Assembly (NCBI RefSeq): GCF_025907915.1
Contig: NZ_JAPAAF010000005.1
Span: forward strand, 124,001 to 188,000
Reading direction: 5' to 3'
Source: Gaoshiqia sediminis
GTDB lineage: Bacteria; Bacteroidota; Bacteroidia; Bacteroidales; Prolixibacteraceae
Length of the DNA stretch: 64,000 nucleotides
The notes below the pieces were generated by a model. That model was not told where the DNA came from. It searched no databases and saw nothing but the letters and a program-made list of their open reading frames with translations. Shown one piece after another: positions 53,831 through 62,011 of this stretch (position 1 is the stretch's first letter; every line of letters starts with the position of its first letter). Both the position numbers and the translations under genes were made by a program.

Positions 53831-54739
53831 ATGAAGAAAGATTTAATTTCAATCATGGACTATTCGAAGGAAGAATACCTTCGAATTATGGAATTGGCCG
53901 CCGAATTTGAGCAAAATCCCAACCAACGGCTGCTCGAAGGTAAAGTGGTTGCAACCTTGTTCTTCGAACCCTCCACCCGCACCCGCCTGAGTTTCGAAAC
54001 AGCGATCAACCGGCTTGGCGGCCGGATTATTGGCTTTTCCGATTCCAACTCATCGAGCGTAACCAAAGGCGAGACCCTGCACGACACCATCCGCATGGTA
54101 TCCAATTATGCCGACCTGATTGTGATGCGTCACCCGCTGGAAGGCAGCGCACGGTATGCCGCCGAAATTTCCAGCGTTCCGATTATCAATGCCGGCGACG
54201 GGGCCAACCAACACCCCACCCAAACCCTGCTGGATATGTATTCGATTATCAAAACCCAGAAAACCCTCGACAACCTGAACATATTTATGGTAGGCGATCT
54301 GAAATACGGACGCACCGTGCATTCGTTGCTGATGGCTATGTCGCAGTTTGAAAACCCAATTTTCAACTTCATTGCCCCGGATGAATTGCAAATGCCCGAC
54401 GAATACAAAATCCACCTGCGCGAACAAGGTATCCGGTATTTTGAACACCGCGAATTCACTGATTTTATCTCGGAGGCCGACATTGTCTATATGACCCGCG
54501 TTCAGAAAGAACGTTTTTCTGACCCCATTGAATATGAACAGGTAAAAAATGTTTATATCCTGCGCAACAGTATGCTAAAAAATACGAAGCCCAACATGCG
54601 TATTCTGCATCCGCTACCCCGTGTAAACGAAATCCACCCGGATGTTGACAAGAATGAAAAAGCCTACTATTTTGAACAAGCCCGAAACGGTATTTTTACC
54701 CGCGAGGCTATCATTGCACATACCCTGAACTTAATTTAG
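53831..54739 (+). CDS. pyrB: Aspartate carbamoyltransferase catalytic chain
   Basis: The 302-residue protein carries the carbamoyl-phosphate-binding motif [15 protein letters not shown], the active-site loop [30 protein letters not shown] and [19 protein letters not shown], and the C-terminal HPLPRVNEI. It joins carbamoyl phosphate and aspartate in the committed step of pyrimidine synthesis. It is followed 6 bp later by the regulatory chain gene, so the enzyme is of the allosteric PyrB6-PyrI6 class. Confidence 0.97.
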   Translation: MKKDLISIMDYSKEEYLRIMELAAEFEQNPNQRLLEGKVVATLFFEPSTRTRLSFETAINRLGGRIIGFSDSNSSSVTKGETLHDTIRMVSNYADLIVMRHPLEGSARYAAEISSVPIINAGDGANQHPTQTLLDMYSIIKTQKTLDNLNIFMVGDLKYGRTVHSLLMAMSQFENPIFNFIAPDELQMPDEYKIHLREQGIRYFEHREFTDFISEADIVYMTRVQKERFSDPIEYEQVKNVYILRNSMLKNTKPNMRILHPLPRVNEIHPDVDKNEKAYYFEQARNGIFTREAIIAHTLNLI

Positions 54740-54745
54740 CACGCC

Positions 54746-55216
54746 ATGAACGATCCGATAAAGAAGAAACTAAAACTGAAAGTCAGCGCCATTAGTGAAG
54801 GCACAGTAATTGACCACATTCCGGCCGAAAACTTGTTTAAGGTTATCTCCATTCTTGAGCTGGACAAAACCCACAACATGATCACTTTCGGGGCCAACCT
54901 TGACAGCGACAAGCTGGGAAGGAAAGCCATCATTAAAGTGTCGAACCAGTTTTTTGAGGATGACGACATCAACCGCATAGCGCTGATTGCCCCTCACGCC
55001 AAGCTAAATATCATCCGCGACTACGAAGTTGTGGAGAAACGAATCGTGGAAGTGCCCGAACAGGTGGTCGGGATTGTCAAGTGCTTCAATCCCAAATGCA
55101 TCACCAACAACGAAGCGATTACCACATCGTTTACCGTCCTGCACAAAGAACCGCTTGCGCTAAAATGCAAATATTGCGAGAAGATCACCCATGAGCACCA
55201 GATGGTGATCAAATAA
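54746..55216 (+). CDS. pyrI: Aspartate carbamoyltransferase regulatory chain
   Basis: The 156-residue protein has the N-terminal allosteric domain (VSAISEGTVIDHIPAENLFKV, ISILELDKTHNMITFGANL). The C-terminal zinc domain uses two Cys pairs, CFNPKCITNNE and LKCKYCEK. It carries nucleotide effectors (CTP, UTP, ATP) to the catalytic trimers. The length matches PyrI of enteric bacteria. Confidence 0.97.
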   Translation: MNDPIKKKLKLKVSAISEGTVIDHIPAENLFKVISILELDKTHNMITFGANLDSDKLGRKAIIKVSNQFFEDDDINRIALIAPHAKLNIIRDYEVVEKRIVEVPEQVVGIVKCFNPKCITNNEAITTSFTVLHKEPLALKCKYCEKITHEHQMVIK

Positions 55217-55242
55217 TCAATAAATATGTAGGAATAGCCTGC

Positions 55243-55719
55243 ATGGCTGTTATTCAAATGATAAATATTGAGATGGAAGCTATTTTTGAGAAAACACTCG
55301 TTGAAATACAATTGTTGGTTGAGAAAAGTCCGGAGGATTTACTGCTCCGGATCTGCCAGATACTAAAAGAATGTATCTACCATTACGACTGGGTAGGTTT
55401 TTATGTACTGGAAAATGGAGGGTTGGTACTGGGTCCCTATGTTGGCAAGCCAACCGAGCATACACACATTGCTATCGGGAAAGGGATTTGCGGACAAGTA
55501 GCCGAGAAAAAAGAAACGATGGTGGTACAGGATGTCACACAGGTGGACAATTACATTTCGTGCGGTCTGGATGTGCAGTCTGAAATTGTGGTGCCCATTC
55601 TGAAAAACGGCGAATTTGTTGCCGAACTCGATATCGACAGCCACTCTCCTGCACCGTTCAGGGATGATGACAGCTTGTTTCTGGAAAAGGTTTGTGCCCT
55701 GCTTTCCGATAAGTTTTGA
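55243..55719 (+). CDS. GAF-domain protein, probable free methionine-(R)-sulfoxide reductase
   Basis: The 158-residue protein is a single GAF domain: YDWVGFYVLENGGLVLGPYVG, IGKGICGQVAEKKETMVVQD, NYISCGLDVQSEIVVPIL. These phrases match the fRMsr (YebR) pattern, where cysteines of the GICG and ISC positions perform the chemistry on free Met-R-sulfoxide. Two of the three classical cysteines are visible; the third aligns less clearly. In-frame ATGs at 55258 and 55273 are alternative starts. It lies 26 bp after pyrI and may be co-transcribed with it. Confidence 0.82.
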   Translation: MAVIQMINIEMEAIFEKTLVEIQLLVEKSPEDLLLRICQILKECIYHYDWVGFYVLENGGLVLGPYVGKPTEHTHIAIGKGICGQVAEKKETMVVQDVTQVDNYISCGLDVQSEIVVPILKNGEFVAELDIDSHSPAPFRDDDSLFLEKVCALLSDKF

Positions 55720-55726
55720 AAAAAAA

Positions 55727-55751
55727 AGTTCGCCGGGCAAGCCGGCGAACT
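55727..55751. terminator. Bidirectional intrinsic terminator
   Basis: A perfect 10-bp stem AGTTCGCCGG/CCGGCGAACT with a 5-base loop has an A run on its left and T-rich sequence on its right, serving the convergent GAF and RRM genes. Confidence 0.85.
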
Positions 55752-55780
55752 AATATTTTTTCCATCTACAAAGTCAATCC

Positions 55781-56107
55781 TTAGTAACGGTCACGGTCGC
55801 GTCGTTGCTGTGGACGTTGCTGGGGACGCTGAAAACGATCCGAGCGTTCAGGACGGCTGCTTCTTTCTTTTGGTTTAGCCTGGTTCACTTTAATATTCCG
55901 GCCGCGAACATCAGCGCCATCCAGTTTTTCAATAGCCTCGGCGCCTTCGCTCTCATCGGCCATTTCAACGAAACCAAACCCTTTGGCGCGTCCGGTCTCC
56001 TGGTCTTTTACAATTTTCACAGAAACAACTTCACCATACTGGGAAAACAATTCTGCCAATTCTTCTTCCTTGAGGTTGTAGTTCAGATTACCTACGTAAA
56101 TGTTCAT
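55781..56107 (-). CDS. RRM-type RNA-binding protein
   Basis: The 108-residue protein is one RNA-recognition motif with RNP2 (IYVGNLNYNL) and RNP1 (RAKGFGFVEM), the aromatic residues that stack on RNA, and a short basic Gln/Arg/Pro-rich tail (PQQRPQQRRDRDRY). Bacteroidota carry several such proteins, some of which act as global RNA-binding regulators in place of Hfq. A perfect palindrome lies 65 bp upstream of the start. Confidence 0.93.
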   Translation of the reverse strand: MNIYVGNLNYNLKEEELAELFSQYGEVVSVKIVKDQETGRAKGFGFVEMADESEGAEAIEKLDGADVRGRNIKVNQAKPKERSSRPERSDRFQRPQQRPQQRRDRDRY

Positions 56108-56434
56108 AATTGAAAGATAAAAATTAAATAAATAATAAACGCACCTGGCAGAACCATTTACCTTCGGACTGAAGATCGATCTTTTGGGAAACGAGAGATT
56201 AACTGCAACCTAAAAGCTAAAGCCCTGCCTTGTAAAACACAATTTAAGTCAAAGAAATGGTTATGAAAGAAAATCGTTTAACATGAAAGGGATATTTACT
56301 TCACATGAAAAAGAACTTTACAAGTCATTACACCATAGCTCTATACAAAAATAAAGATTGTTTTGGATCTGCAAGTCTCCTGCCGGTTTTTTTTACATCA
56401 TTTTCAGGTTACCGAAAACAGGCGGCAAAACACC
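56108..56434. other. Region upstream of the RRM gene
   Basis: The 327 bp hold a perfect 12-bp palindrome AAGATCGATCTT (56172-56183) and no supported gene. No exact leftward -7 element was found. The long span between genes leaves room for a structured 5' leader of the RRM mRNA. Confidence 0.4.
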
Positions 56435-57625
56435 TTAATCGACATATAAAACCAACCCTTTCAGGTATTCACCCTCCGGATGGTACATATTGATGGGGTG
56501 ATCGGCAGGTTGTGTCAGCTGATGCAGGATGCGCACTTTACGCCCCGAGATGGCCGCTCCAGAAAAAACTGCCTCGCGGAATTTATCTTTGGTTACCACT
56601 TGCGAACAGCTGAAGGTAAAAACAATTCCCCCCGGACGAACTTGCTCGAAGGCCTTTGCGTTTAGCCGTTTGTAGGCCTGCAGGGCTTGGTGCAATGCGT
56701 TTCGGTGTTTGGCAAAGGCAGGTGGATCAAGAATGATCAGGTCGTACTTATCTTTGATGTCGCGCATGAAACTAAAGGCATCGGCTACAAAGGCCTCGTG
56801 ACGCGGGTCATTTTCAAAGTTCAATTCAACATTTTGGTTGGTCAGGTCGATGGCTTTTGCCGAAGAATCAACCGAATGTACCAGGTTGGCGCCGCCACGC
56901 ATAGCATAAAACGAAAAACCACCGCTGTAGCAAAACATGTTCAGTACATCGCGGCCTTGGGCATACTCCTGCACCAACCGCCGGTTTTCGCGTTGATCGA
57001 TAAAGAAGCCGGTTTTCTGGCCTTCTACCCAGTCAACCCGAAATGCCTGACCATATTCTTTTACAATAGTTGGCTCGGAAGTTCCGAGCAGATAACCGTT
57101 TTCGGGTTTCAAGTCGGCCTTGAACGGCAAGGTTTTGTCGCTTTTATTGTACACCGCCTGTAACTGCTCGCCCAGCAATTCTTTCAGCAGTTGTGCCAAT
57201 TCATTTCGGATCAGATACATCCCAACAGAATGAGCCTGCAATACGGCTGTCCCGTTGTAAAAGTCAACAATCAGCCCGGGAAGCCCGTCGCCTTCGCCAT
57301 GGACCAGGCGAAATACGTTGGTGTCGGTACTATCGAGAAGGCCAAGCGCCCGGCGCAGGCTAACGGCTTCGGCCAGCTTTTTCTTCCAAAAGGCCGAATC
57401 AACCGGTTCGTCGGTAAACGTAACAATACGCACAGCAATAGAACCAATTTGGTAATGCCCCGTGCCCAAAAATTCGCGGGTATTGGAAACTACTTTCACC
57501 AGGTCGCCCTCTTGAACTGTACCTTCAATTTCTTTGATTGCCCCGGAGAAAACCCAGGGATGGAAACGCTTGAGCGATTGTTCTTTTGTTGATTTAAGAA
57601 CAACGGTCGCTTTCGTATTTGTCAT
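56435..57625 (-). CDS. RlmI-like class I SAM-dependent 23S rRNA methyltransferase
   Basis: From ATG 57625 the protein has 396 residues; the longer frame to 57724 overlaps the exonuclease gene and is rejected. An N-terminal PUA domain (STKEQSLKRFHPWVFSGAIK) precedes a central domain and the Rossmann methyltransferase (LNMFCYSGGFSFYAMRGGA, VHSVDSSAKAID, LIILDPPAFAKHRNAL). RlmI methylates a cytosine in 23S rRNA. Its start overlaps the stop of the exonuclease gene by 4 bp. Confidence 0.9.
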   Translation of the reverse strand: MTNTKATVVLKSTKEQSLKRFHPWVFSGAIKEIEGTVQEGDLVKVVSNTREFLGTGHYQIGSIAVRIVTFTDEPVDSAFWKKKLAEAVSLRRALGLLDSTDTNVFRLVHGEGDGLPGLIVDFYNGTAVLQAHSVGMYLIRNELAQLLKELLGEQLQAVYNKSDKTLPFKADLKPENGYLLGTSEPTIVKEYGQAFRVDWVEGQKTGFFIDQRENRRLVQEYAQGRDVLNMFCYSGGFSFYAMRGGANLVHSVDSSAKAIDLTNQNVELNFENDPRHEAFVADAFSFMRDIKDKYDLIILDPPAFAKHRNALHQALQAYKRLNAKAFEQVRPGGIVFTFSCSQVVTKDKFREAVFSGAAISGRKVRILHQLTQPADHPINMYHPEGEYLKGLVLYVD

Positions 57626-58200
57626 GATTGTTTGGCAGCTAATGAATGAAATATTTCGTAGGAAACCCAGGCATCGGTAGCAGCATAGCGTTGCTGCGCC
57701 TCGGTAAGGCCGTCGCTTTCCCAATTGGTGAGGCGCTGCGATTTGGAGATGCGCATGCCCAATACGATGCCGGCTATTTTTTTGAGGCTGAAATCCTGGA
57801 TGCCATAGTCTTTCACTTCTTCCTGAAGTTCGACAAAACCGGCAGGTTTGAAATGGCCCAGGCGTTGCAGGGCTTTAACATCGTCGCGAATGGCCACACC
57901 CACTTTTAAAATATCCGGATCGGAAAGAATCGCTTTCAGCCCGGCAGGCAGTCCGGTAACGTTAAGCCGGAACAGGAAAGCCTTTTCGCCGCTCGAAAGT
58001 TGCAGCAAGGCCACCCGGTTAACCTGCCCGCGTTTAAACGAAGGTTTTGTTTCGGTATCGAACCCAAGCACTTCGGATTGCGACAAATACGACAAAGCGG
58101 CCTGCAGGGTGCGTTCATTTTCCACGAGGACAATTTCCCCTTCAAACGATTTCAATGGCAATTCGTCCAATTCTTCTTTGGTGATACTTTCCTGAAACAT
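57622..58200 (-). CDS. 3'-5' exonuclease of the DEDDy (RNase D/WRN-like) family
   Basis: The 192-residue protein contains motif I (LGFDTETKPSFKRG, Asp-x-Glu), motif II around VGVAIRDDVKAL, and motif III with Tyr-x3-Asp in RYAATDAWVSYEIF. The family degrades RNA or DNA from the 3' end using two metal ions. Stand-alone members of this size are usually annotated as RNase D-like. Together with the downstream rRNA methyltransferase it suggests RNA processing. Confidence 0.9.
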   Translation of the reverse strand: MFQESITKEELDELPLKSFEGEIVLVENERTLQAALSYLSQSEVLGFDTETKPSFKRGQVNRVALLQLSSGEKAFLFRLNVTGLPAGLKAILSDPDILKVGVAIRDDVKALQRLGHFKPAGFVELQEEVKDYGIQDFSLKKIAGIVLGMRISKSQRLTNWESDGLTEAQQRYAATDAWVSYEIFHSLAAKQS

Positions 58201-58206
58201 TCTCTT

Positions 58207-58824
58207 CTAATCTATCTCGTTATTAAACAAACTATTCAACCAATCGGGCTTGTTGCTCTCTTCTTCCTCTTCTGACGGCAATCTGATCTCCTGATCAAAA
58301 TCAACCGTGCTATAAATAAGCGAATGAACAGCGCGCAAACTGTTTACCAATTTCTGCCCCCAGTAGTTCTTGAAGTTGTCCTGGCATTCCCACAACGATT
58401 CCTGCATCACCAGCTCATCGCCGGTACGGTAGAGCATGATAAAATCTTTCAGGTCCTGGTAAATATCGGCCAGGTTTTCTGAAATGCTCGCTGTCAGCGG
58501 AGCATCGCTAAACTGCATGTCCGCATCAAATACCTCCTGGTAATCATCGTGTTCGCCCAGCAAATTCATGATCCGCTGCTGCAGGAAATTATAGTCCACC
58601 TCGGTTACCGACTTTTCCAGTGTCAATTCTTCCGAACTGTCGAGTTCGGGCAGCAGGCTGGCCTTCAGATAAAGCAAGGGTAAAATTTTTTGCGTTTTCC
58701 CGAGCAGGGAACGTACATTTTCGCTGCCGGCGCCTTCTACAAACTTGCAGTATTCGTTGGCAACAGTCACAAACTCAATGACATTTTTAGAATAAACTAG
58801 CGGATTTAAACTTTCCTCAGACAT
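58207..58824 (-). CDS. DUF5063 domain protein
   Basis: The 205-residue acidic protein is predicted all-helical and fits DUF5063 (FVTVANEYCKFVEGAGSENV, KILPLLYLKASLLPEL, DIYQDLKDFIMLYRTG, WGQKLVNSLRAVHSLIY). It has no signal or membrane segment. The domain is restricted mainly to Bacteroidota and its function is not known. It lies 6 bp before the exonuclease gene, in the same operon. Confidence 0.85.
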   Translation of the reverse strand: MSEESLNPLVYSKNVIEFVTVANEYCKFVEGAGSENVRSLLGKTQKILPLLYLKASLLPELDSSEELTLEKSVTEVDYNFLQQRIMNLLGEHDDYQEVFDADMQFSDAPLTASISENLADIYQDLKDFIMLYRTGDELVMQESLWECQDNFKNYWGQKLVNSLRAVHSLIYSTVDFDQEIRLPSEEEEESNKPDWLNSLFNNEID

Positions 58825-58921
58825 ACATCAACATTAATCCATGCAAAAGTAATAAGATTTTCTGTTATGACGGGCAAATAAACAAAAAGCCTTGCCTGCC
58901 CGCAAAAAGTCCTGTTCGTGA

Positions 58922-59320
58922 TCAATAGTCGCTGGTTTTCGATTTCGTGTAATCGGGATATTTTACGGCTTGCTTTAACCGTGGACTGGGTCGGAAACTA
59001 ATATCAGCCGATTTAATCAGGCGAAAACCATCGGTACGCGGCTCTTCAGAGGCGTGGCTTTTCAGGTTCAGGCTGAAAGTTCCCAGCTGCCCCAACTCAA
59101 TGGTATGGTTATTCAGCAGCAAGTCGGGAATGAGATCGATCATCCCCACCAGGGTTCCGATAATGTCGCCCCGGCTCAGCGACGAGCGTTTTTCGAGCAT
59201 ATCCGCCAGCTCGTCCAGGGTTATCTTCCGGCGGTCGCAGGCCCTTGCGTAATATTTATAATGGCCGCCACCTTTTACTCCCGGGGTGGCTTGCTTTACC
59301 AATCGGTACTTTACAGTCAT
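58922..59320 (-). CDS. HU-family DNA-binding protein (Bacteroidota type)
   Basis: The 132-residue protein has the HU/IHF beta-arm fold with N-terminal extension (VKYRLVKQATPGVKGGGHYKYYA) and a conserved body (ITLDELADMLEKRSSLSRGD, VGMIDLIPDLLLNNHTIELG, LGTFSLNLKSHASEE). The Arg-rich arm is in ISFRPSPRLKQAV. Such proteins bend and compact DNA. Directly upstream lie four 22-bp AT-rich repeats that could be sites for this or another DNA-binding protein. Confidence 0.92.
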   Translation of the reverse strand: MTVKYRLVKQATPGVKGGGHYKYYARACDRRKITLDELADMLEKRSSLSRGDIIGTLVGMIDLIPDLLLNNHTIELGQLGTFSLNLKSHASEEPRTDGFRLIKSADISFRPSPRLKQAVKYPDYTKSKTSDY

Positions 59321-59370
59321 TTCTTCAGGTTATTTAGAATTTTTAATAGTTATCAGTTACAAATTTAATA

Positions 59371-59456
59371 CGTATAAAAATATTTTTTAATACTTATTAA
59401 ATTATATTTTAACAAGTATCAAAAATTATTTTGACAGGTATTAAAATTTTATTACA
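59371..59456. repeat. Four tandem 22-bp AT-rich repeats upstream of the HU-like gene
   Basis: Units start at 59371, 59393, 59415 and 59437 (the last is 20 bp). On the plus strand the common pattern is a GTAT-like start, an AAAA block, a TTTT block and a final ACA or ATA. The third unit contains a perfect dyad, TCAAAA-ATTA-TTTTGA. The 22-bp period places each unit on the same face of the helix. Confidence 0.7.
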
Positions 59457-59529
59457 TCCTTAACCGTGATTTATTGAATCCTGATGCGAATGATTACTGC
59501 TGCCTGTAGAAATTTCTTCCGGTCGGTGC

Positions 59530-59574
59530 AAAAAAAATGGAGGACCTTTTCTGCGGTTACAGTGGTCCTCCATT
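59530..59574 (-). terminator. Terminator of the PaaI-like thioesterase gene
   Basis: An 11-bp perfect stem AATGGAGGACC/GGTCCTCCATT is followed by seven T on the minus strand, 36 bp past the stop. Confidence 0.8.
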
Positions 59575-59609
59575 CGTCTGTTTTTTTCCTGATTTAATCT
59601 GTGAAAATG

Positions 59610-60092
59610 CTATGGTTCGTAAAAAGCGCCGATGCCGGGATAGTGAAATTTTTCGCGGGCAATTTTTTCCGGGAAAATGAAGTATTTCAGGGTTGCTTCG
59701 GTGCAGAGCTTACCGGCTGAGTTAAACAGTTGTGCCTGAATGGTGGCAAGGCGCTTGTTTTGTTCCAGCAGTTTGCCCCGCAAGATAACTTTCCCCTGAT
59801 CCAGGTAAACGGTATCTTTATATTTCACCTGCATTTCGGCCGTTACGCCTGCCGTTTCGCATTTGGTGTACACCACCCAGGCTGCGATTTCATCCAGCAA
59901 TGTGGCCTGAATGCCGCCATGAAGCACATTTACCCAACCTGCAAATTCGGCCCGGGGATCCCATTCGGCATACAGGCCTTCGCCATCGTCCCAAAATTCA
60001 AGCTTTATCCCGATCGGATTGTGCGGCGAGCAGCCAATACACTGGTATTGCGCCGGATCGTCATGCTGATGTACATTGATAATTTTCCTCAT
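59610..60092 (-). CDS. PaaI-like hotdog-fold thioesterase
   Basis: The 160-residue protein has the hotdog thioesterase pattern: VNVLHGGIQATLLDEIAAWVV (with the HGG and Asp-Glu active-site region) and AEMQVKYKDTVYLDQGKV. A CIGCSPHNPIG element near the start is typical of this subgroup. It hydrolyses acyl-CoA or similar thioesters in the cytoplasm. Substrate unknown. It is 59 bp downstream of the prohibitin-like gene. Confidence 0.87.
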   Translation of the reverse strand: MRKIINVHQHDDPAQYQCIGCSPHNPIGIKLEFWDDGEGLYAEWDPRAEFAGWVNVLHGGIQATLLDEIAAWVVYTKCETAGVTAEMQVKYKDTVYLDQGKVILRGKLLEQNKRLATIQAQLFNSAGKLCTEATLKYFIFPEKIAREKFHYPGIGAFYEP

Positions 60093-60151
60093 AATTTCAA
60101 TAAAAAAAGAGCCGGTTCAGCTCTTTACCCTGGTACCGGCTATTCTACTTT

Positions 60152-60967
60152 TTAGTTATTTCCCAAAATGAGCGGCAAGCCCTCTTTCCCGCTGCCCACG
60201 ACAACTACTTTCGCGTTTGGCGATTTGGCCAGGTCGATGGTCGCTTCAATGCCCCGTTGTTTCAGGATTTGGTCTGTTAAACTGGAATTGATGATTTTGT
60301 TGAACGCTGCGATCCCCTCGGCTTCGATCCGTTTACGTTCAGCTTCGGCTGTTTCGCGGGTTAAGCGAAACTGATAGGCCAACGCTTCCTGCTCTTGTTT
60401 CAGTTTGTTTTCAATGGCGATGCGGATTTGGTCGGGCAGATTAATCGACCGGATCAACAGGGCACGCATATCAATGTTATTGGCCTCCAAAATTTCTTTG
60501 GTTTCGTTGATAATGGAGGACTCCACTTCGCTGCGCTTGGTTGAATAAATTTCTTCAGCCGTATAGCGTCCGGCCACCTGCCGCACTGACGAGCGGACTT
60601 CGGGGATAATCAGTTGTTCGACAAACCGTTTGCCGAAGATCTCGTGCAAATGGCCAATTTTTTCATACGTCGGGTTAAAACGTACAGAAACATCCACATT
60701 GAGCGACAGCCCGTTTTTATCCAGCACATCCATCGTTTCTTCGCGTTGCTGCTCTTTTACGTCGTAAACAATCAAATCATTCCAGGGGGCAATCACATGA
60801 AAGCCCGGAATATACAAATGTTCCTTATCCAGTCCGGAACCAAACGGACGGAAAATAATCCCGCGCTCACCGGGCTGGATGGTTACAAACATACTGCTGC
60901 CAAAGAAGATGAGTACCACCAATATAACAGCGCCAATAATTAAATACGATTTGTTTAAAGAATTCAT
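60152..60967 (-). CDS. Prohibitin/SPFH-family membrane protein
   Basis: From ATG 60967 the protein has 271 residues; the frame extending to 61042 is rejected because its extra residues are unlike the family. One N-terminal helix (YLIIGAVILVVLIFFGSSMF) leads to an SPFH domain (IQPGERGIIFRPFGSGLDKE, GLSLNVDVSVRFNPTYEKIG). A long helical region follows (RLTRETAEAERKRIEAEGIA). Prohibitin-like proteins form large rings in the inner membrane and modulate proteases or lipid domains. It diverges from the phosphorylase gene. Confidence 0.92.
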   Translation of the reverse strand: MNSLNKSYLIIGAVILVVLIFFGSSMFVTIQPGERGIIFRPFGSGLDKEHLYIPGFHVIAPWNDLIVYDVKEQQREETMDVLDKNGLSLNVDVSVRFNPTYEKIGHLHEIFGKRFVEQLIIPEVRSSVRQVAGRYTAEEIYSTKRSEVESSIINETKEILEANNIDMRALLIRSINLPDQIRIAIENKLKQEQEALAYQFRLTRETAEAERKRIEAEGIAAFNKIINSSLTDQILKQRGIEATIDLAKSPNAKVVVVGSGKEGLPLILGNN

Positions 60968-61099
60968 TTTCGGTAAGTTTTCATTTAAGACTTTCGTAAA
61001 AATAGCAGATTTTCTGCAATTCCTGCCTATAATCATTAACATTACCGCAAACGTAACCAGCCGAACGCCAAAAGAATTGCCGAAGAATATTTTTTTCTT

Positions 61100-61107
61100 T
61101 AGATTTG
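61100..61107 (+). promoter_or_regulatory. -7 promoter element TAGATTTG
   Basis: An exact TAnnTTTG match that overlaps the TTG of a longer open frame, so translation of the phosphorylase must start at the later ATG (61132). Confidence 0.7.
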
Positions 61108-61131
61108 AAACAGATCAAAACCCCCACTGCT

Positions 61132-62001
61132 ATGATTGGCTCTTCTGAACTCATTATCAATCAGGATGGAAGTATTTTCCACCTTCATTTAAAGCCGGAA
61201 CAGGTAGCCAACCAGGTGATTTTGGTAGGCGATCCGGGCCGGGTTGAGCTCATCGCCGGTTTTTTCAGTTCTGTTGAAATGAAAATTCAAAACAGGGAAT
61301 TCGTATCCCTGACCGGAACCTATAACAATCAGCGCATTACGGTCATATCCACCGGCATCGGGACCGATAATATTGATATCGTCATGAACGAATTGGATGC
61401 CTTGGTGAATATCGATTTTACGACCCGCGAAATCAAACACGAAAAACGCTCGCTGCAAATCATCCGTATCGGCACTTCGGGCGGGTTGCAAGAATATTTG
61501 GGACTGAATTCATTCGTGATCTCGGAAAAAGCGATCGGCTTTGACGGACTGCTTAATTTTTATGCCGGGCGAAACCGGGTGTCCGACCTGGATTTTGAAA
61601 CCCATTTTAAAGACCACGTCAACTGGAATCCACAACTGACAACCCCTTATGTGGTGAATTGTTCTGCTTCCTTATACCGAAAAATAAGCCATGGCGAGTT
61701 TACACCAGGGGTAACGATCTCGGCTCCCGGATTTTACGGACCACAGGGACGGGTATTGCGCCTGCCCATTGCCGATCCCGAAATCAACAAAAAAATAGAA
61801 AGTTTCAACTACGGAAACCATAAAATCACCAATTACGAAATGGAATGCTCGGCCATTTACGGTCTGGCGGCCTTAATGGGGCACCATGCGCTGACGGTTT
61901 GCCTGATTATTGCCAACCGGCTGAGCAAACAGTCAAATGGCGATTATCACCCGAAAATGAAAGAATTGATCAAGTTGGTACTGGACAGGTTAACGAGCTA
62001 G
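61132..62001 (+). CDS. Nucleoside phosphorylase (uridine phosphorylase-like)
   Basis: The 289-residue protein from ATG 61132 has the PNP/UDP phosphorylase fold: VILVGDPGRVELIAGFF, ISTGIGTDNIDIVMNELDAL, RIGTSGGLQEYLGLNS and the late GNHKITNYEMECSAIYGLAALM with the catalytic region Glu-Met-Glu. It cleaves nucleosides with phosphate to release base and ribose-1-phosphate. The substrate base is not certain; uridine is likely from the overall pattern. Confidence 0.88.
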   Translation: MIGSSELIINQDGSIFHLHLKPEQVANQVILVGDPGRVELIAGFFSSVEMKIQNREFVSLTGTYNNQRITVISTGIGTDNIDIVMNELDALVNIDFTTREIKHEKRSLQIIRIGTSGGLQEYLGLNSFVISEKAIGFDGLLNFYAGRNRVSDLDFETHFKDHVNWNPQLTTPYVVNCSASLYRKISHGEFTPGVTISAPGFYGPQGRVLRLPIADPEINKKIESFNYGNHKITNYEMECSAIYGLAALMGHHALTVCLIIANRLSKQSNGDYHPKMKELIKLVLDRLTS

Positions 62002-62011
62002 TTAAAAACCG

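Noticed and set aside
53611-53910. A 99-residue protein gene upstream of pyrB
   Set aside because: It overlaps pyrB and an intrinsic terminator and resembles no family. It is better read as a possible leader frame than as an ordinary gene.
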